Shown in pieces: positions 1 to 11,300 of a stretch of 64,000 bases of DNA (its first letter is position 1; the number at the start of each line of letters is the position of its first letter). This stretch comes from Streptomyces diastatochromogenes (GTDB taxonomy: Bacteria; Actinomycetota; Actinomycetes; Streptomycetales; Streptomycetaceae). The stretch covers positions 318,726 to 382,725 of the forward strand of contig NZ_MCGQ01000010.1 of the NCBI RefSeq assembly GCF_002242805.1, in the 5' to 3' direction. The notes beneath the pieces were generated by a model. It did not search any database. It was not told where the DNA came from and saw only the letters and a program-made list of their open reading frames with translations. The translations under genes and the position numbers were made by a program.

Positions 1-3000
1 CGGTCCAGGCGTCGGTGAGCCGGTCGAGCGTGTCGTAGGAGTAGCACTGCTGGTCGGTGACGGTGTTGCCGGTCTCCGACTGCTGGTCGGTGGTGGAGGT
101 GGGGTTTCCTGCGGCGTCGTAGGTGTACTTGGTGTCGTCCACCGTCGGACCGGGAGCCTGGGTCCGCTCGATGAGGCGGTCGGTGAGCCGGCGGGTCTGG
201 TCGTCGTAGGAGTACGTCGCCCAGGCCGGGTTGGTCGAAGCGCCGAACGTCAGCCGCGAGGGTTCCCCGTAGTTGGTGTAGACGGAGGCACCGACGTAGG
301 TGTTGATGCTGCTGCCGGTCGTGGTCGGGTTGCCCAGCGCGTCGCGGCCGTAGGTGATGACCTCGCTGTTCAGGCCCTGAGTACGCGGGGCGGACTCGGT
401 TTTCAGCAGCTGGTCGTTGGTGCTGTAGGTGTAGGTCGTCGTGTACGTGGACGGCAGCGGCGCCTCGGACGCCGGCAGGGTGATCTTCGTGCCGGTCGGC
501 TTGCCGAGGCTGGTGTAGCCGGTGACGCCGACCGTGTAGCCGCCGCTCACCCCCTGCACGTACCGGGTGGAGGAGGTCGGCAGGCCGATCCGAAGGGTGT
601 CGTAGGTCCACTCGGCGAACTTGAAGTCGGACTTGGCCTTGTCCGTGCCGGTGAGCTTGCGGCCGAGCAGGTCGTAGGTGTAGTCGAGTTCGACCTTCTT
701 GGCGTCTGTGGTCGAGATCAGGTTGCCTGCGTCGTCATAGCCGTAGCTGCTGCCGCCCGCGTCCGGATCGGTCTGGGACTTCTTGCGGCCCAGCAGGTCG
801 TAGTCGAACGTCCAATTCGTTTTGTCCGGTCCGGTGACCCGGGTCTGCTGTCCGGCTGGGTTGTAGCCGTAGGTGGTGGCTGAGGTGGTGCCGCCGGTGG
901 TGGTGAAGCCGGTGGCCGCGGATCCGGAGACCGTGGGCGCGGCGGTGTACTGGTCCAGCTCGGTGGTCTGCCCACGGGCGTTGGTGACCGTGGTGGTGGC
1001 GACCCCGCCCTTGGGCGGTAGCACGGTGGTCTTGTCCCCGGTGAAGGCGGTGGTCGCCGTCCAGGTCTTGGCGCCGTCGTGCTCCTCGGTGACGAGGTCG
1101 GCGCGGCCCATGCCGTCGTGGTCGGTGACGGTGGTGTCGGGGATGGACACCTGGGAGACGGAGATCAGCTTGCTTCCGGGGTTGCCCGAGACGTTGTAGG
1201 CGTTGTTGGCGACGACCGCCCAGCCGTGCGAGTCGTATTGGGTGTCGGAGACCGTGGTGCTGGAGTTCTCCGCTGTCGCCTGGACCTGAAGCGGACGGAG
1301 CATCGCGTCGTACAGCGTCTCGCTCGTGCTGTAACTGCCGTTGTCCAGCAGCGTGTTGGTCGCAACGGTCGAGGGGGCCGACTGGGCCAGGTTGTAGGAG
1401 TAGGTCATGCTGGCCGGCGCGCTGTTGGCCTTGATCTCATTGGGCAGCCACACGGCCGTCAGACGGCCGAGCGCGTCGTACGACAGCGAGGTCAGCAGGC
1501 CGCCCGCGTCCTTCTTGGCGGTCGGCAGGGCACGAGCCGGGTCCAACGTGCTGGTGGCGACCTGGCAGTCCTTGGAACTTGTGCTGCTGACCGTGCAAGC
1601 GGCTCCGGGCGTGACCTGGACGGCGGTGACCACGTCGGTCGGAAGCTCACCGGCGGCCGGGGTGTAGCCGGTGACCACGCTCTGGGACAGGCTCGTACCG
1701 TCCGGAGCGGTGGAGTGGGGCGTGCGCGTCACCTGGGTGATACGGCCGTAGTCGTCGTACTTGGTGATGGCCGTGTCCATGAACGTGGTCGCGGTGGCGC
1801 CGGAGGCGGCGGACGCCTTCTGGACCAGGGTCGCGTCACCGGTCGTGGGCAGGTCCGGGTTCGACCGGCCGTCGCCGTCGTAACCGAAGGCCTTGTTGTC
1901 GTAGGAGGTACGGAGGTCGGAGACGAGCGTGCCGCTTGGGGTGGCACCGGCGCTGGAGCAGTCCTGGGCCGTGGTGATGACCTCCGCCGGCAGCACCAGG
2001 GTGTCCACGCTGCCGGTGAGGTAGCGGGTGTAGGTGCACTTGGCGACGTTGTCGCTGTCGGCGGTCTCACCCCGGTCGTCCACCTGAACCTGCATCCCGG
2101 TGGTCGGCTTGCCCAGCGTCCGGTTGTAGAAGGTGTCCGTCTCCGTCTTGCGCCAGCCGTAGGAGACGGCCTGCCGGGTGAGTGTCCTGGCGGTGCGCAC
2201 CATCTGCGCCGTGAGGTCGGGCAGCCCGCTGCGGTTGCGGCTGGCGGTGGGACCGATGATCGTCGGTACGGTGACGGCGGCCTTGTCCAGGCTGCCGCCG
2301 GAGGCGGTGTAGGTGTCGGTCTCGAAGACCTGTCCGGCCAGCGCGTTGTCGTCGGCGACGGACGTGGCACCGTCCTGGCTGGTCAGGTCGGGCACCGTGC
2401 GGGTCTTGCCACCGGGCAGCGTGTCGCCGTTCATGCCCAGGAAGTAGTACGTCTTCGACAGCGTCTTCTGGTCGTGGACGGCGGTGCCGTTGGTCTTGTG
2501 GAAGACGTTGGGGTCACCGGTGGTGACGTCCACCTCCGGGTAGCCCCGGAACTGGCCCCAGGTGCGGTTCTTGGCCTTGACGACCTCGTTGTCGTCGTAG
2601 TGCCACCCCGGATTGCCCTTGTAGGTGTAGTCCGTCTCCAGATCCGGCTGCGTGCCGTCCTGGTAGGAGTTGTGCACGTCCGTGGTGACGACCGAGCTCA
2701 CCTTGTATTTGTAGAACCAGTCCATCCACGGCGCCGGCTGACCCGTCGGAGTCCAGTACACCGGGAAACACGACAACGTGTTCGTGGAGGCGAAGGACTG
2801 CGCCGCCGCGTCCGTCGGATCGTTCGGGTCGCTGGCCGGGGCGCTGGAGCAGTCCGGGCGGTCGTAGGTGACCGTGGTCTGGGCGCCGGTCTCGCTGGTG
2901 ACCGTCTGGATGCGGTCGTGGTACATCAGCGGCATCTGCGGGATGGTGCCGACCCGGTTGGGCAGTTGCAGCGGCGGGTCGAAGCTGATGGCCGGGGTCG

Positions 3001-4978
3001 AGGTGCTGCCGGAGGCGCCGCCCAGGGTGTCCAGGCCGGTGCGCTGCACCGAGTCCAGCCACAACGTGGGCGCGTGGTCGCCGCCGTCGGGGAAGGACTG
3101 GGTGAAGGTGTACTTGTCGACCTGCTTGGTCGCCCCACCGCTGCGGATCTGCGTGGTGATCGACGTCAGCCGCTTACGGGACCAGAAGCTCGGGCCGTGG
3201 TTGGTGCAACTCGTCGATCCGGAGGTGCAGTTCAGGTCGATGGGCACGTCCGGCCAGTAGGCGGCGTTGGCCGCGGTGAACTGGCTGTCCGCGCACGTGT
3301 TGCCCGACGGGGTGCCGGGAATGCAGCGCTCGGCAGTGTCGAAGAGGATCTGCTCCGGGGCGGTGTCCGAGTAGATCGTGGACGACGTCATGCCGTAGTC
3401 GATGCGCGAGAGCGTGCCACCACGGGTGTAGGAGACCGCGGTGTCCTTCATGTCCGCGCCGTAGTAGCCCGTCTCCGGGCTGTAGTACCAGGCAGTGGCG
3501 TTGCCGTGCCGGTCCACGGCGTAGTCGAGGTTGAAGCGGTAGCCGAGTGTGCAGGACGTGTCGGCGAAGGTCGTGCTGTCCGGGCAGGCCGAGACGCCGC
3601 CGTGCGCGTGGTAGACGGGCTCGGTCCACACGGACTTCGTCTCGTCCTTGCCCGACGACCAGCCCGGCAGCCGGTTCAGGCCGAAGAAGTACTGCGTCCC
3701 GCCCTGGGTGACCTTGAAGTACTCCTTGTTGTCGGTGCCGTTCGTGGCCCCGGTCAGGTTCTGGATCTTGGTGGTCGAGTCGTCGGAGACCGGGCGGAAC
3801 GTCTTGGTCGCGTCGTCGTAGACGAGGGCGGTGGACTTCCCGTTCAGCGAAAGGGTCAGGATCTGACCCGCCCAGCACTCGTCCCCGTCGTCCTTGGGAG
3901 CGCCGGAGGAGGAGTCGTCCTTGCAGGACTTGTAGGTGCGCTCGATGTAGTTGTCCTGCGTGGTCCAGCCGTCGCCCAGCCATGAGGACTGGTTGTTGGT
4001 CCCCTCGGTGCGCGCGTCCTGGCTGGAGGAGTCGTACGACAGGTCCACGTTCGGCGCCGATCCGCCGACGGCCGCGGGCACGTTGATGGGGTACGTATAC
4101 GTGAACGACCCGGTGTTGCCCGAGGTCGACCACGTCCCCGCGGGCGACAGGTTCGTCGCCGAGTAGTCACCCGACGAACCCGACGTGCCCGAGGTCGCCG
4201 CCATGACCACCATGGCGCCGGACGACGCCGTCGCCCTGCTCGTGTGGAAGGTGCTGCCGGTCGCCGCGCCCGGCACGGCGACCTGTCCCGACAGCGGCGA
4301 CCCAGGGGCAGTGCGCACCGGCGCCTGGACCTGGCACTTGCGCAGCTTCGGCGTGGTCAGTGCGCACGCGGGCAGCTGGACCAGGTGCAGACGCGAGGCG
4401 AAGTCACCGCCGAAGGCATAGCGGAAGGAGGAGTCGTCCACCCGCAGGGCGACCTTGCCGCCGCCCGGGCCGGTGCGCCGCAGGGTGAACAGCACACCGT
4501 GGACACCGGCGGCACGCGCCGCCTTCTGGCCCAGCACGCTCACCCGCACACGCTGCGAACCGATCACGGCACCGCCCTGAGGCCGGGCGGTCGCGGCGGC
4601 ACCGAGCAGGACGGGCGTGCTCCCGGCTCGCACCTGGGTCGCCTTGGCGCTCAGCCTCGCCGACGCAGGCGCGACCGGCAGGGTCACCACGGCACTGCCC
4701 GCCGCCGGGAACTTGGCATGCGCAGCGGGATCGAAGTGCTTGAACCCCTTGTGCGAGGGGACGTGCCGGGGAGTGGCGTGCGTGAACGGGATCCGCTTGT
4801 CGTGCGGAACGGCCGGAGCCGACACGTGCCGCTTCGTCGTCGGCGAGGCCGCCGTGGCCGTGCCCGCGGGCAGCAGGCCCGACACCAGCACGGCGCCGAC
4901 CGTGACGAACACCGACCGCCGAAGTCTTCGGGTGCGTGAGGCCAACCGCCCTTTTCGCCACCCCGTAGTTCGCACCAT
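1..4978 (-). CDS. RHS/YD-repeat secreted protein, 3' end outside window
   Basis: The reading frame is open from the ATG at 4978 to the left edge (1,659 codons seen), so the C-terminus, where RHS proteins carry their variable toxin tip, is not visible. The start is followed by a twin-arginine-rich, then hydrophobic signal peptide ending near an Ala-rich cleavage region. After about 300 residues an RHS N-terminal region begins (VPAAVGGSAPNVDLSYDS-like), followed by the YD-repeat series: YDALGRLTAV, YDDAGNLIST, YDLLGRKLTG, YSYDTLDRLTDAW at the window edge. Such repeats build a hollow shell that encloses a C-terminal effector. It is divergent from another giant exported protein. Family assignment is firm; the effector and the target are unknown. 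Confidence 0.9.
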   Translation of the reverse strand, partial: MVRTTGWRKGRLASRTRRLRRSVFVTVGAVLVSGLLPAGTATAASPTTKRHVSAPAVPHDKRIPFTHATPRHVPSHKGFKHFDPAAHAKFPAAGSAVVTLPVAPASARLSAKATQVRAGSTPVLLGAAATARPQGGAVIGSQRVRVSVLGQKAARAAGVHGVLFTLRRTGPGGGKVALRVDDSSFRYAFGGDFASRLHLVQLPACALTTPKLRKCQVQAPVRTAPGSPLSGQVAVPGAATGSTFHTSRATASSGAMVVMAATSGTSGSSGDYSATNLSPAGTWSTSGNTGSFTYTYPINVPAAVGGSAPNVDLSYDSSSQDARTEGTNNQSSWLGDGWTTQDNYIERTYKSCKDDSSSGAPKDDGDECWAGQILTLSLNGKSTALVYDDATKTFRPVSDDSTTKIQNLTGATNGTDNKEYFKVTQGGTQYFFGLNRLPGWSSGKDETKSVWTEPVYHAHGGVSACPDSTTFADTSCTLGYRFNLDYAVDRHGNATAWYYSPETGYYGADMKDTAVSYTRGGTLSRIDYGMTSSTIYSDTAPEQILFDTAERCIPGTPSGNTCADSQFTAANAAYWPDVPIDLNCTSGSTSCTNHGPSFWSRKRLTSITTQIRSGGATKQVDKYTFTQSFPDGGDHAPTLWLDSVQRTGLDTLGGASGSTSTPAISFDPPLQLPNRVGTIPQMPLMYHDRIQTVTSETGAQTTVTYDRPDCSSAPASDPNDPTDAAAQSFASTNTLSCFPVYWTPTGQPAPWMDWFYKYKVSSVVTTDVHNSYQDGTQPDLETDYTYKGNPGWHYDDNEVVKAKNRTWGQFRGYPEVDVTTGDPNVFHKTNGTAVHDQKTLSKTYYFLGMNGDTLPGGKTRTVPDLTSQDGATSVADDNALAGQVFETDTYTASGGSLDKAAVTVPTIIGPTASRNRSGLPDLTAQMVRTARTLTRQAVSYGWRKTETDTFYNRTLGKPTTGMQVQVDDRGETADSDNVAKCTYTRYLTGSVDTLVLPAEVITTAQDCSSAGATPSGTLVSDLRTSYDNKAFGYDGDGRSNPDLPTTGDATLVQKASAASGATATTFMDTAITKYDDYGRITQVTRTPHSTAPDGTSLSQSVVTGYTPAAGELPTDVVTAVQVTPGAACTVSSTSSKDCQVATSTLDPARALPTAKKDAGGLLTSLSYDALGRLTAVWLPNEIKANSAPASMTYSYNLAQSAPSTVATNTLLDNGSYSTSETLYDAMLRPLQVQATAENSSTTVSDTQYDSHGWAVVANNAYNVSGNPGSKLISVSQVSIPDTTVTDHDGMGRADLVTEEHDGAKTWTATTAFTGDKTTVLPPKGGVATTTVTNARGQTTELDQYTAAPTVSGSAATGFTTTGGTTSATTYGYNPAGQQTRVTGPDKTNWTFDYDLLGRKKSQTDPDAGGSSYGYDDAGNLISTTDAKKVELDYTYDLLGRKLTGTDKAKSDFKFAEWTYDTLRIGLPTSSTRYVQGVSGGYTVGVTGYTSLGKPTGTKITLPASEAPLPSTYTTTYTYSTNDQLLKTESAPRTQGLNSEVITYGRDALGNPTTTGSSINTYVGASVYTNYGEPSRLTFGASTNPAWATYSYDDQTRRLTDRLIERTQAPGPTVDDTKYTYDAAGNPTSTTDQQSETGNTVTDQQCYSYDTLDRLTDAWT

Positions 4979-5307
4979 GGTGTGCGATTCCTCTCTGAGG
5001 CAAGAGCACACAGGTCGCCCGCGGGCATCTGAGTGCACGTCAAAAGAGGGGTGCACAAAACTCACACCCCCCGCAGTTGATCACGCTAGGGCCTCACGCG
5101 ATCTCCACAGGCAAAGGATTTCCTGTGAAAACCCCAAGGGATGTTCCAAGTTGAAACCCAAGCCGTCTCGCATACGTCAAAAGCGGACTAACTACGGACG
5201 TCATTCGGTCAGTTGACGATGGACCCCGATCACACGGGACCTCAGAATGCACAGCGGCGCGGACCCACGGGGGGACCGCCTGATACCTGCTAAGGATCCC
5301 AACCTCG
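4979..5307. promoter_or_regulatory. Divergent intergenic region between two giant exported-protein genes
   Basis: This 329-bp gene-free stretch must hold the promoters for both flanking genes. It is more AT-rich than its surroundings. The 10-bp sequence ACGTCAAAAG occurs twice in the same orientation (5037-5046 and 5174-5183), and the palindrome GTGCAC occurs twice (5033-5038, 5051-5056). A TTGAAA at 5151-5156 could be a -35 element for the rightward gene, but I could not assign a convincing -10. The ribosome site AAGGA (5292-5296) precedes the rightward ATG. Confidence 0.4.
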
Positions 5308-8300
5308 ATGTCCGCCTTCCGCACACCCCTACGTGCGTCCAGACGTCCCGCCTCCAGACCCCTCGCCGCCGCCGTCATCGCGGCCCTGGCGGCCGGGTCG
5401 CTGACCGCGACGGTGTCGGCCCACGCGGCACCCGCCGCCCCCGCCCGGTCGTCCCACGCGAAGTCGCACAGCACGCGTTCCCAGTCCGCCGCCAGGCGTT
5501 TCAACCCCACGGAGTCGGCGTCCGCCCGGGCGAAGGCGACCGGCAAGCCGGTGACCATCGACCAGCTCACCGACACCGGCACGACGGTGGTGGCCAACCC
5601 CAACGGCACCTTCACCCGCACCGACTCCTCGATGCCGCAGCGCACCCGGCAGCACGGCAAGTGGGTGCCGATCGACACCACGCTGGTACGGCAGGCGGAC
5701 GGAACCTGGGCTCCCAAGGCCGCCGTCACGGACGTGGCCTTCTCCGACGGTGGCTCCGGTGCGCTGGTCACGCTGCGCAGCGGCAAGGACCGGCTGGGCT
5801 TCTCCTGGCAGGGCAAGCTGCCCAAGCCGGTGATCTCCGGTGACACCGCCACCTACCCCGACGTGCTGCCCCAGGTCGACCTCCAGCTGACCGCGGACGC
5901 CTCCGGCTACTCCTCGATCCTCGTGGTCAAGTCCCCCAAGGCCGCGGCCGATCCGCACCTGCGGAGCCTCGCGCTCAGGACCACCTCGGCCAACCTCAAG
6001 CTGGCCGCCACGCACGACGGTGGCGCACAGGCCACGGACAAGCACACCGGCAAGACGGTGTTCCACAGCGACACCGCGCTGATGTGGGACAGCGCAGGTC
6101 AGAAGGCGGCCGGCGCGCCCCTGGCCCACACCGCGACCACCTCCTCCGCCCGGGCCGAGCACAAGGCGGCGGCCAGGGTCGGCAAGCACCGCGCCCAGGT
6201 CCGCGTGAGCCTCAAGGCCGGCAAGCAACTGCTCGGCCTGGACAGGAAGCTGCTCACCGCCAAGAGCACCACCTACCCGGTCTACGTGGACCCCGAGTGG
6301 AGCGGGCGCCCCTCCCAGCTGGACTGGGCGCGGATCTCCGACAACGGGTGGAACGTCTACAACTCGACGTCCACCAGCGGTGAGACCAACGCCCGCGAAG
6401 GATGGGACAACTCCTACCCCGGCAACGGCGAGCGGGCCCGCACCTACTACCAGATGAACACCAGCGGCATCAAGGGCGCCGTGGTCAGCCACGCCTCCCT
6501 GTACGTGAAGCAGCTCTCCGCCGCCTCCTGCGCGGACACCCCGGCCGCCGTCTACGGCACCGACCGCCCCGCGGGCTGGGGCTCCTCCTCGCTGTACTGG
6601 GGTCACGAGCCCGGGGGCCGTACCGGCTCCCTCGGCACCAACCCCAAGAGCCACGAGGCGGGCACCTGCCCGGTCACGGACGGTGCGCACTCCTGGGTCA
6701 GCCCGCCCTCGCTGGAGTTCGACGTGACCTCCCGTGCGCAGAGCGCGGCGGCCGGCGGCTGGAAGAGCATGACGCTGATGGTCCAGTCGCCCGACATGAA
6801 CGACGCCACGCAGTGGAAGCAGCTCGCCTACGGCGGCGGCGCGACCATGTCGGTCACCTACAGCTACCGGCCCAAGCTCAAGAACGGCACCGGCACTCCC
6901 GCCATCAAGCCGTCCACGGTGAGCATGGGCAAGACGATGACCACCACCCACACCCCGACGCTGTCCGCGCGCGCGGTCGACCCCGACCTGGCCGGCGGCA
7001 GCGAGCTGGTGCGCGTCGACTACCACGTCTACAACTCCTCGGGCACCCAGGTGGGACAGGGCTTCGGCCCCAACCTCGACTCCAAGAAGCGCGCCCGGTA
7101 CAACACCAACGGCAGTGACTGGACCACCCCGAGCCTGCCGGACGGCACCTACACCTGGAAGGCCACCGCACAGAACGCGGCGGGCTACTGGGCCGGCACC
7201 GGCAACGGCGTCTGGACCAAGACCCAGACGTTCACGGTGGACACCAGCGCGCCGCCCGCGCCCACGGTGACCTCCAGTCAGTTCCCGGCGAAGCAGATCG
7301 GTGCCGCCTTCGGCGACAAGGGCACCTTCACGATCAGCAACAACCACACCAACAACATCACCGGTTACCTGTTCGCGCTGGACGGCACGCTCGGCAACAC
7401 GGTCTACAGCAGCAGCGTCACCAAATGGACCACGAGCACGACGATCCTGCCGGCCCATGTGTACTACGCCACTTCGGACAACGGCCCGGGCACCGGCACC
7501 GCGGTCGTCAACGGCAGCGCCTCCCCCGCTTTCGCCCCCGCCAAGGCGGGACCGCACACCCTGTACGCCAAGGCCGTGGACCAGGCCGGTTCGACGTCCA
7601 TCACGCAGACGGCCTACGCCTTCTACGCGGGCACCAGCACGCCGACGTACGCCTACGGCGACAAGATGATCAGCGGCTGGACGGCGACCAACGCGGACAA
7701 CACGACCACGGCCGTGCCCAAGGCGACCACCACCTCCAACGGTGGTCAGCTGATCAGCCAGGCCGCCGGCAGCGGCTACGAGTTCGCCGACGGCTACCAG
7801 GCCATGCTCGCCAACAAGAGCACCACCAAGGTCGTCGCCGGTGACAGCGCGACGTTCAGCTTCGACATCCCCAAGGACGGCCCCTGGGGCTTCGGTGCCA
7901 ACCTGACCAAGGCCAAGGACTACGGCATCTACAAGCTGGTCCTGGACGCGGGCAAGCCCACCGAGTCCACCCTGCTCAGCAACTTCGACGCCTACAACTC
8001 CTACGTCACCACCCGGTTCGTGAACCTCGGGATACCCAAGGACGCGAACGGCCAGCTGCTCACCCTCAAGCAGGGCGTGCACACCCTCACCCTCACCCTC
8101 ACCGGCAAGAACACCGGTTCCACCGGATACCAGGCGGGCCTCGACGTGCTGCGGCTCGCGCCGGCGCTGACCTGCGCCATCAACAGCACCAGCAGCTGCC
8201 TGAACAACACCGCCACCAGCACCTTCACCACCACGACCAGCCCGGCCGACGCCGACGGCTCCGGCAACAGCATCAACTCCGCCGACCTGACGAGCACGGC

Positions 8301-11300
8301 GGGATGGCAGAGCGGCAAGACGGTGACCGTCGACGGCGCCGGCATCAAGCTGCCGACGTTCGGCAGCGGCACCTACGACAACCTGCTGGCCTCCGGCCAG
8401 ACCGTCACGGTGCCGGGCAGCGGCGTCGTGAACACCGGTGACGCCGTGGTCTTCCTCGGCTTCGCCACCGGCGGCGCGGCGAAGGGCGCCACCGGCACCA
8501 TCACCTACGCCAAGAACAACTGCCTGGACCCGGACGGCAACCCCGCCGACCAGTCGTACACGCTGGACACCGTGCCGGACTGGCTCAGCGGCCCGTCCTC
8601 GGCGGCCTCGCTGACCCTCGTCCACCAGAACCACAGCAACAACACCCAGACCAGCCCCAGCCCCGGCCCGAAGATCTACGCCGTCAGCGTCCCGCTGGCC
8701 TGCCCCGGCTCGGTCATCAGCAGCGTCTCCCTGCCCCTGTTCACCAACGGCGTCCAGTCCGGCCAGCCCGCGCTGCACATCCTCGGTCTCGGCGTGCGGC
8801 CGCTGACCGTCACCGGCAGCGGATCCAGCGCCCAGCACTGGGTCGGCACCTGGTCCTCCGTGCAGGACACCGCCAAGGTGCAGCAGTCCGGCGGCACCAC
8901 CGCCACCGTCAACGGGCAGACGCTGCGCATCCCGGCGCACGTCAGCATCGGCGCCGACAGCGGCAACGGTGTCCGCATCCACCTGTCCAACGCCATGGGC
9001 AGCGCGCCGGTGACCTTCGACGCGGCCTCGGTCGCGCTGCAGGACGGCACCGCGGGCGGGGCCACGGCGGCCGCGGCACCGACGGCGCTGACCTTCGGCG
9101 GCGCTACCTCGGTCACCGTCCCCGCGGGCGGCGACGTCACCAGCGACCCGGTGACACTGGCGGTCACGCAGCAGGCCACCGTGCTGGTCAGCCTGCAGGT
9201 GCACGGCTCGGTGTCGGCCATGGCCGGCCATGCCGCGGCCCAGACACCGGTGTGGGTGAGCGACGCGGCCAACCGCACCGGTGACACCGCGGCGACCAAG
9301 TACACGCAGACGACGTACACCGGTCTGCCGTACCTGGCCGGCATCGACGTCACCACGCCCACCTCCGCGCCCACCGGTTCGCTGGTGCTCTACGGCGACC
9401 AGAGCGTCAACGGGGACTCCGCGAGCGGCGACGGCCAGCACCACCTCAGCGACGCCATCACCGGCGCCCTGGTCAACGACCCCAACGGCGACGACACGGT
9501 GGACTACGGCGTGCTCAACGCCGGCACCAACAGCAACAGCCTGAGCAACAACCTGCTGCCGCAGATCACCAACAGTGACAGCCCGACCAACGCGCTCAAC
9601 CCGCTGGACCGCAATGTGCTGGCCCAGGGCAACGTACGCACCGTGCTCGTCTCGACCGGCGCCACCGACCTGCTCAACTGCACCGGCGACGCCAACACCT
9701 GCGCCACCAACGTCGAGAACGGACTGGCCTCGCTCAACAGCCAGCTCAGCTCGTACTACACCGACGACGGGCAGACCTACATCAACGGGCAGCCGGTCAC
9801 GCAGAACTCCAACATGACCGTCTACCTCACCACGATCCCGCCGTTCACCGCCGCCCACCCGGGCACGGCGACGCAGGAGACCGCACGTGAGCAGGTGAAC
9901 CAGTACCTGCTCGACAACTTCCCGTCCCAGGTCATCGACTTCGCCGCGGCGGTCTCCACGGACGGCACGGCCACCTCGTCGACCGTGAAGACGGCCGACC
10001 TGTCGAGCGGCAACCCGTCCAACGCGTACTACACCGACCTCGCCGGCCGGTACCTCAACGACACCAACACCCAGGTCGTCAGCATCGCGCCGAACCTGAT
10101 CGTCCCGCTGGCCACCGGCAGCGACACCCCCGACAACGAGTGGGAGCTGTCCGCCGACGGCACCGACGCGCGCGGGGACAACCCGTTCACCGCGGTCGGT
10201 GGGGCGACCTTCAACGGGGCCGGACCGGACGCGGTCAACGCGCCCGCCGCCGCCACCTCGTTCGACGGCAGCACCGGATTCCTGGAGAGCGACCACACCG
10301 CCGTCAACACCCTCGCCGACTACACCGTCTCCGCGTGGGTGAAGCTCGATTCGGCTGACAATCCAGCCACCGCGATCTGCGAGGGGACCAGTCAGCACCA
10401 GGCGTTCTACATCGGGTACGACAGGGGCAACAAGGGCTGGATGTTCCAGACCACGACCACCAACGACGACAACGCCGACTTCCCGACCGCGGAAGGAGAC
10501 ACCGGCACCGGGGCCCTGGGCACCTGGACCCACCTCCTGGTCACCTACACCGCCCCCGTGGACGGTGACTCCAGCACCGGCCTGATGTCGATCTACCAGA
10601 ACGGCACCCTGATGGGGACCGCCACCAACCTCACCCCGCAGTACGACTCGTCCATGCCCCTGACCGTCGGCGGCTGCGTCAACAGCCCCGACACGACGTC
10701 GCCGTACAACGCCTTCCCCGGTTCCGTCTCGGACGTGCAGGTCTACCCGTACGCCATGGCCCCGGGCGACGCCGACGCCGGCAGCGTGATCGTGCCGAGC
10801 GGCTGGGACAAGGGCATGCCCGAGGACGAGTGGAAGCTCTCCGGGGACGGCACCGACACCGCGTCCCTGAACCCGGTGACCCCGTCCGGCACCGTCTCCT
10901 TCGGCAGCGACGCGCCGAGCGGGCTCTCCGGAAGCGCGGCCTTCGACGGCAGCACCGGCTTCCTCAAGAGCAAGCAGAGCGCGGTCAACACCCTCGGCGA
11001 CTACACCGTCTCGGCCTGGGTGAAGATCAACTCGGCGCTCGGCACCACAGCGGTCTGCCAGGGCACCACGCAACACCAGTCCTTCTACCTCTCCTACGAC
11101 AAACCCAGTGCCGCCTGGATGTTCCAGACCACGACCACCAACGACAGCAACTCCGACTTCCCGACCGCCGAGGGAGACAACAACACCGGTCCGGTCGGCA
11201 CCTGGACCCACCTGGTCGCCACCTACCGGGCACCGGTCGCCGGGGACTCCAGCACCGGCTCCATGGCCCTCTACCAGAACGGCACCCTGATGGGGACGGC

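Noticed and set aside
1079-3985. A 968-codon open frame on the plus strand
   Set aside because: It lies antisense to the RHS gene, is Val/Gly/Arg-rich with no domain, and reflects GC-rich third positions of the real gene.
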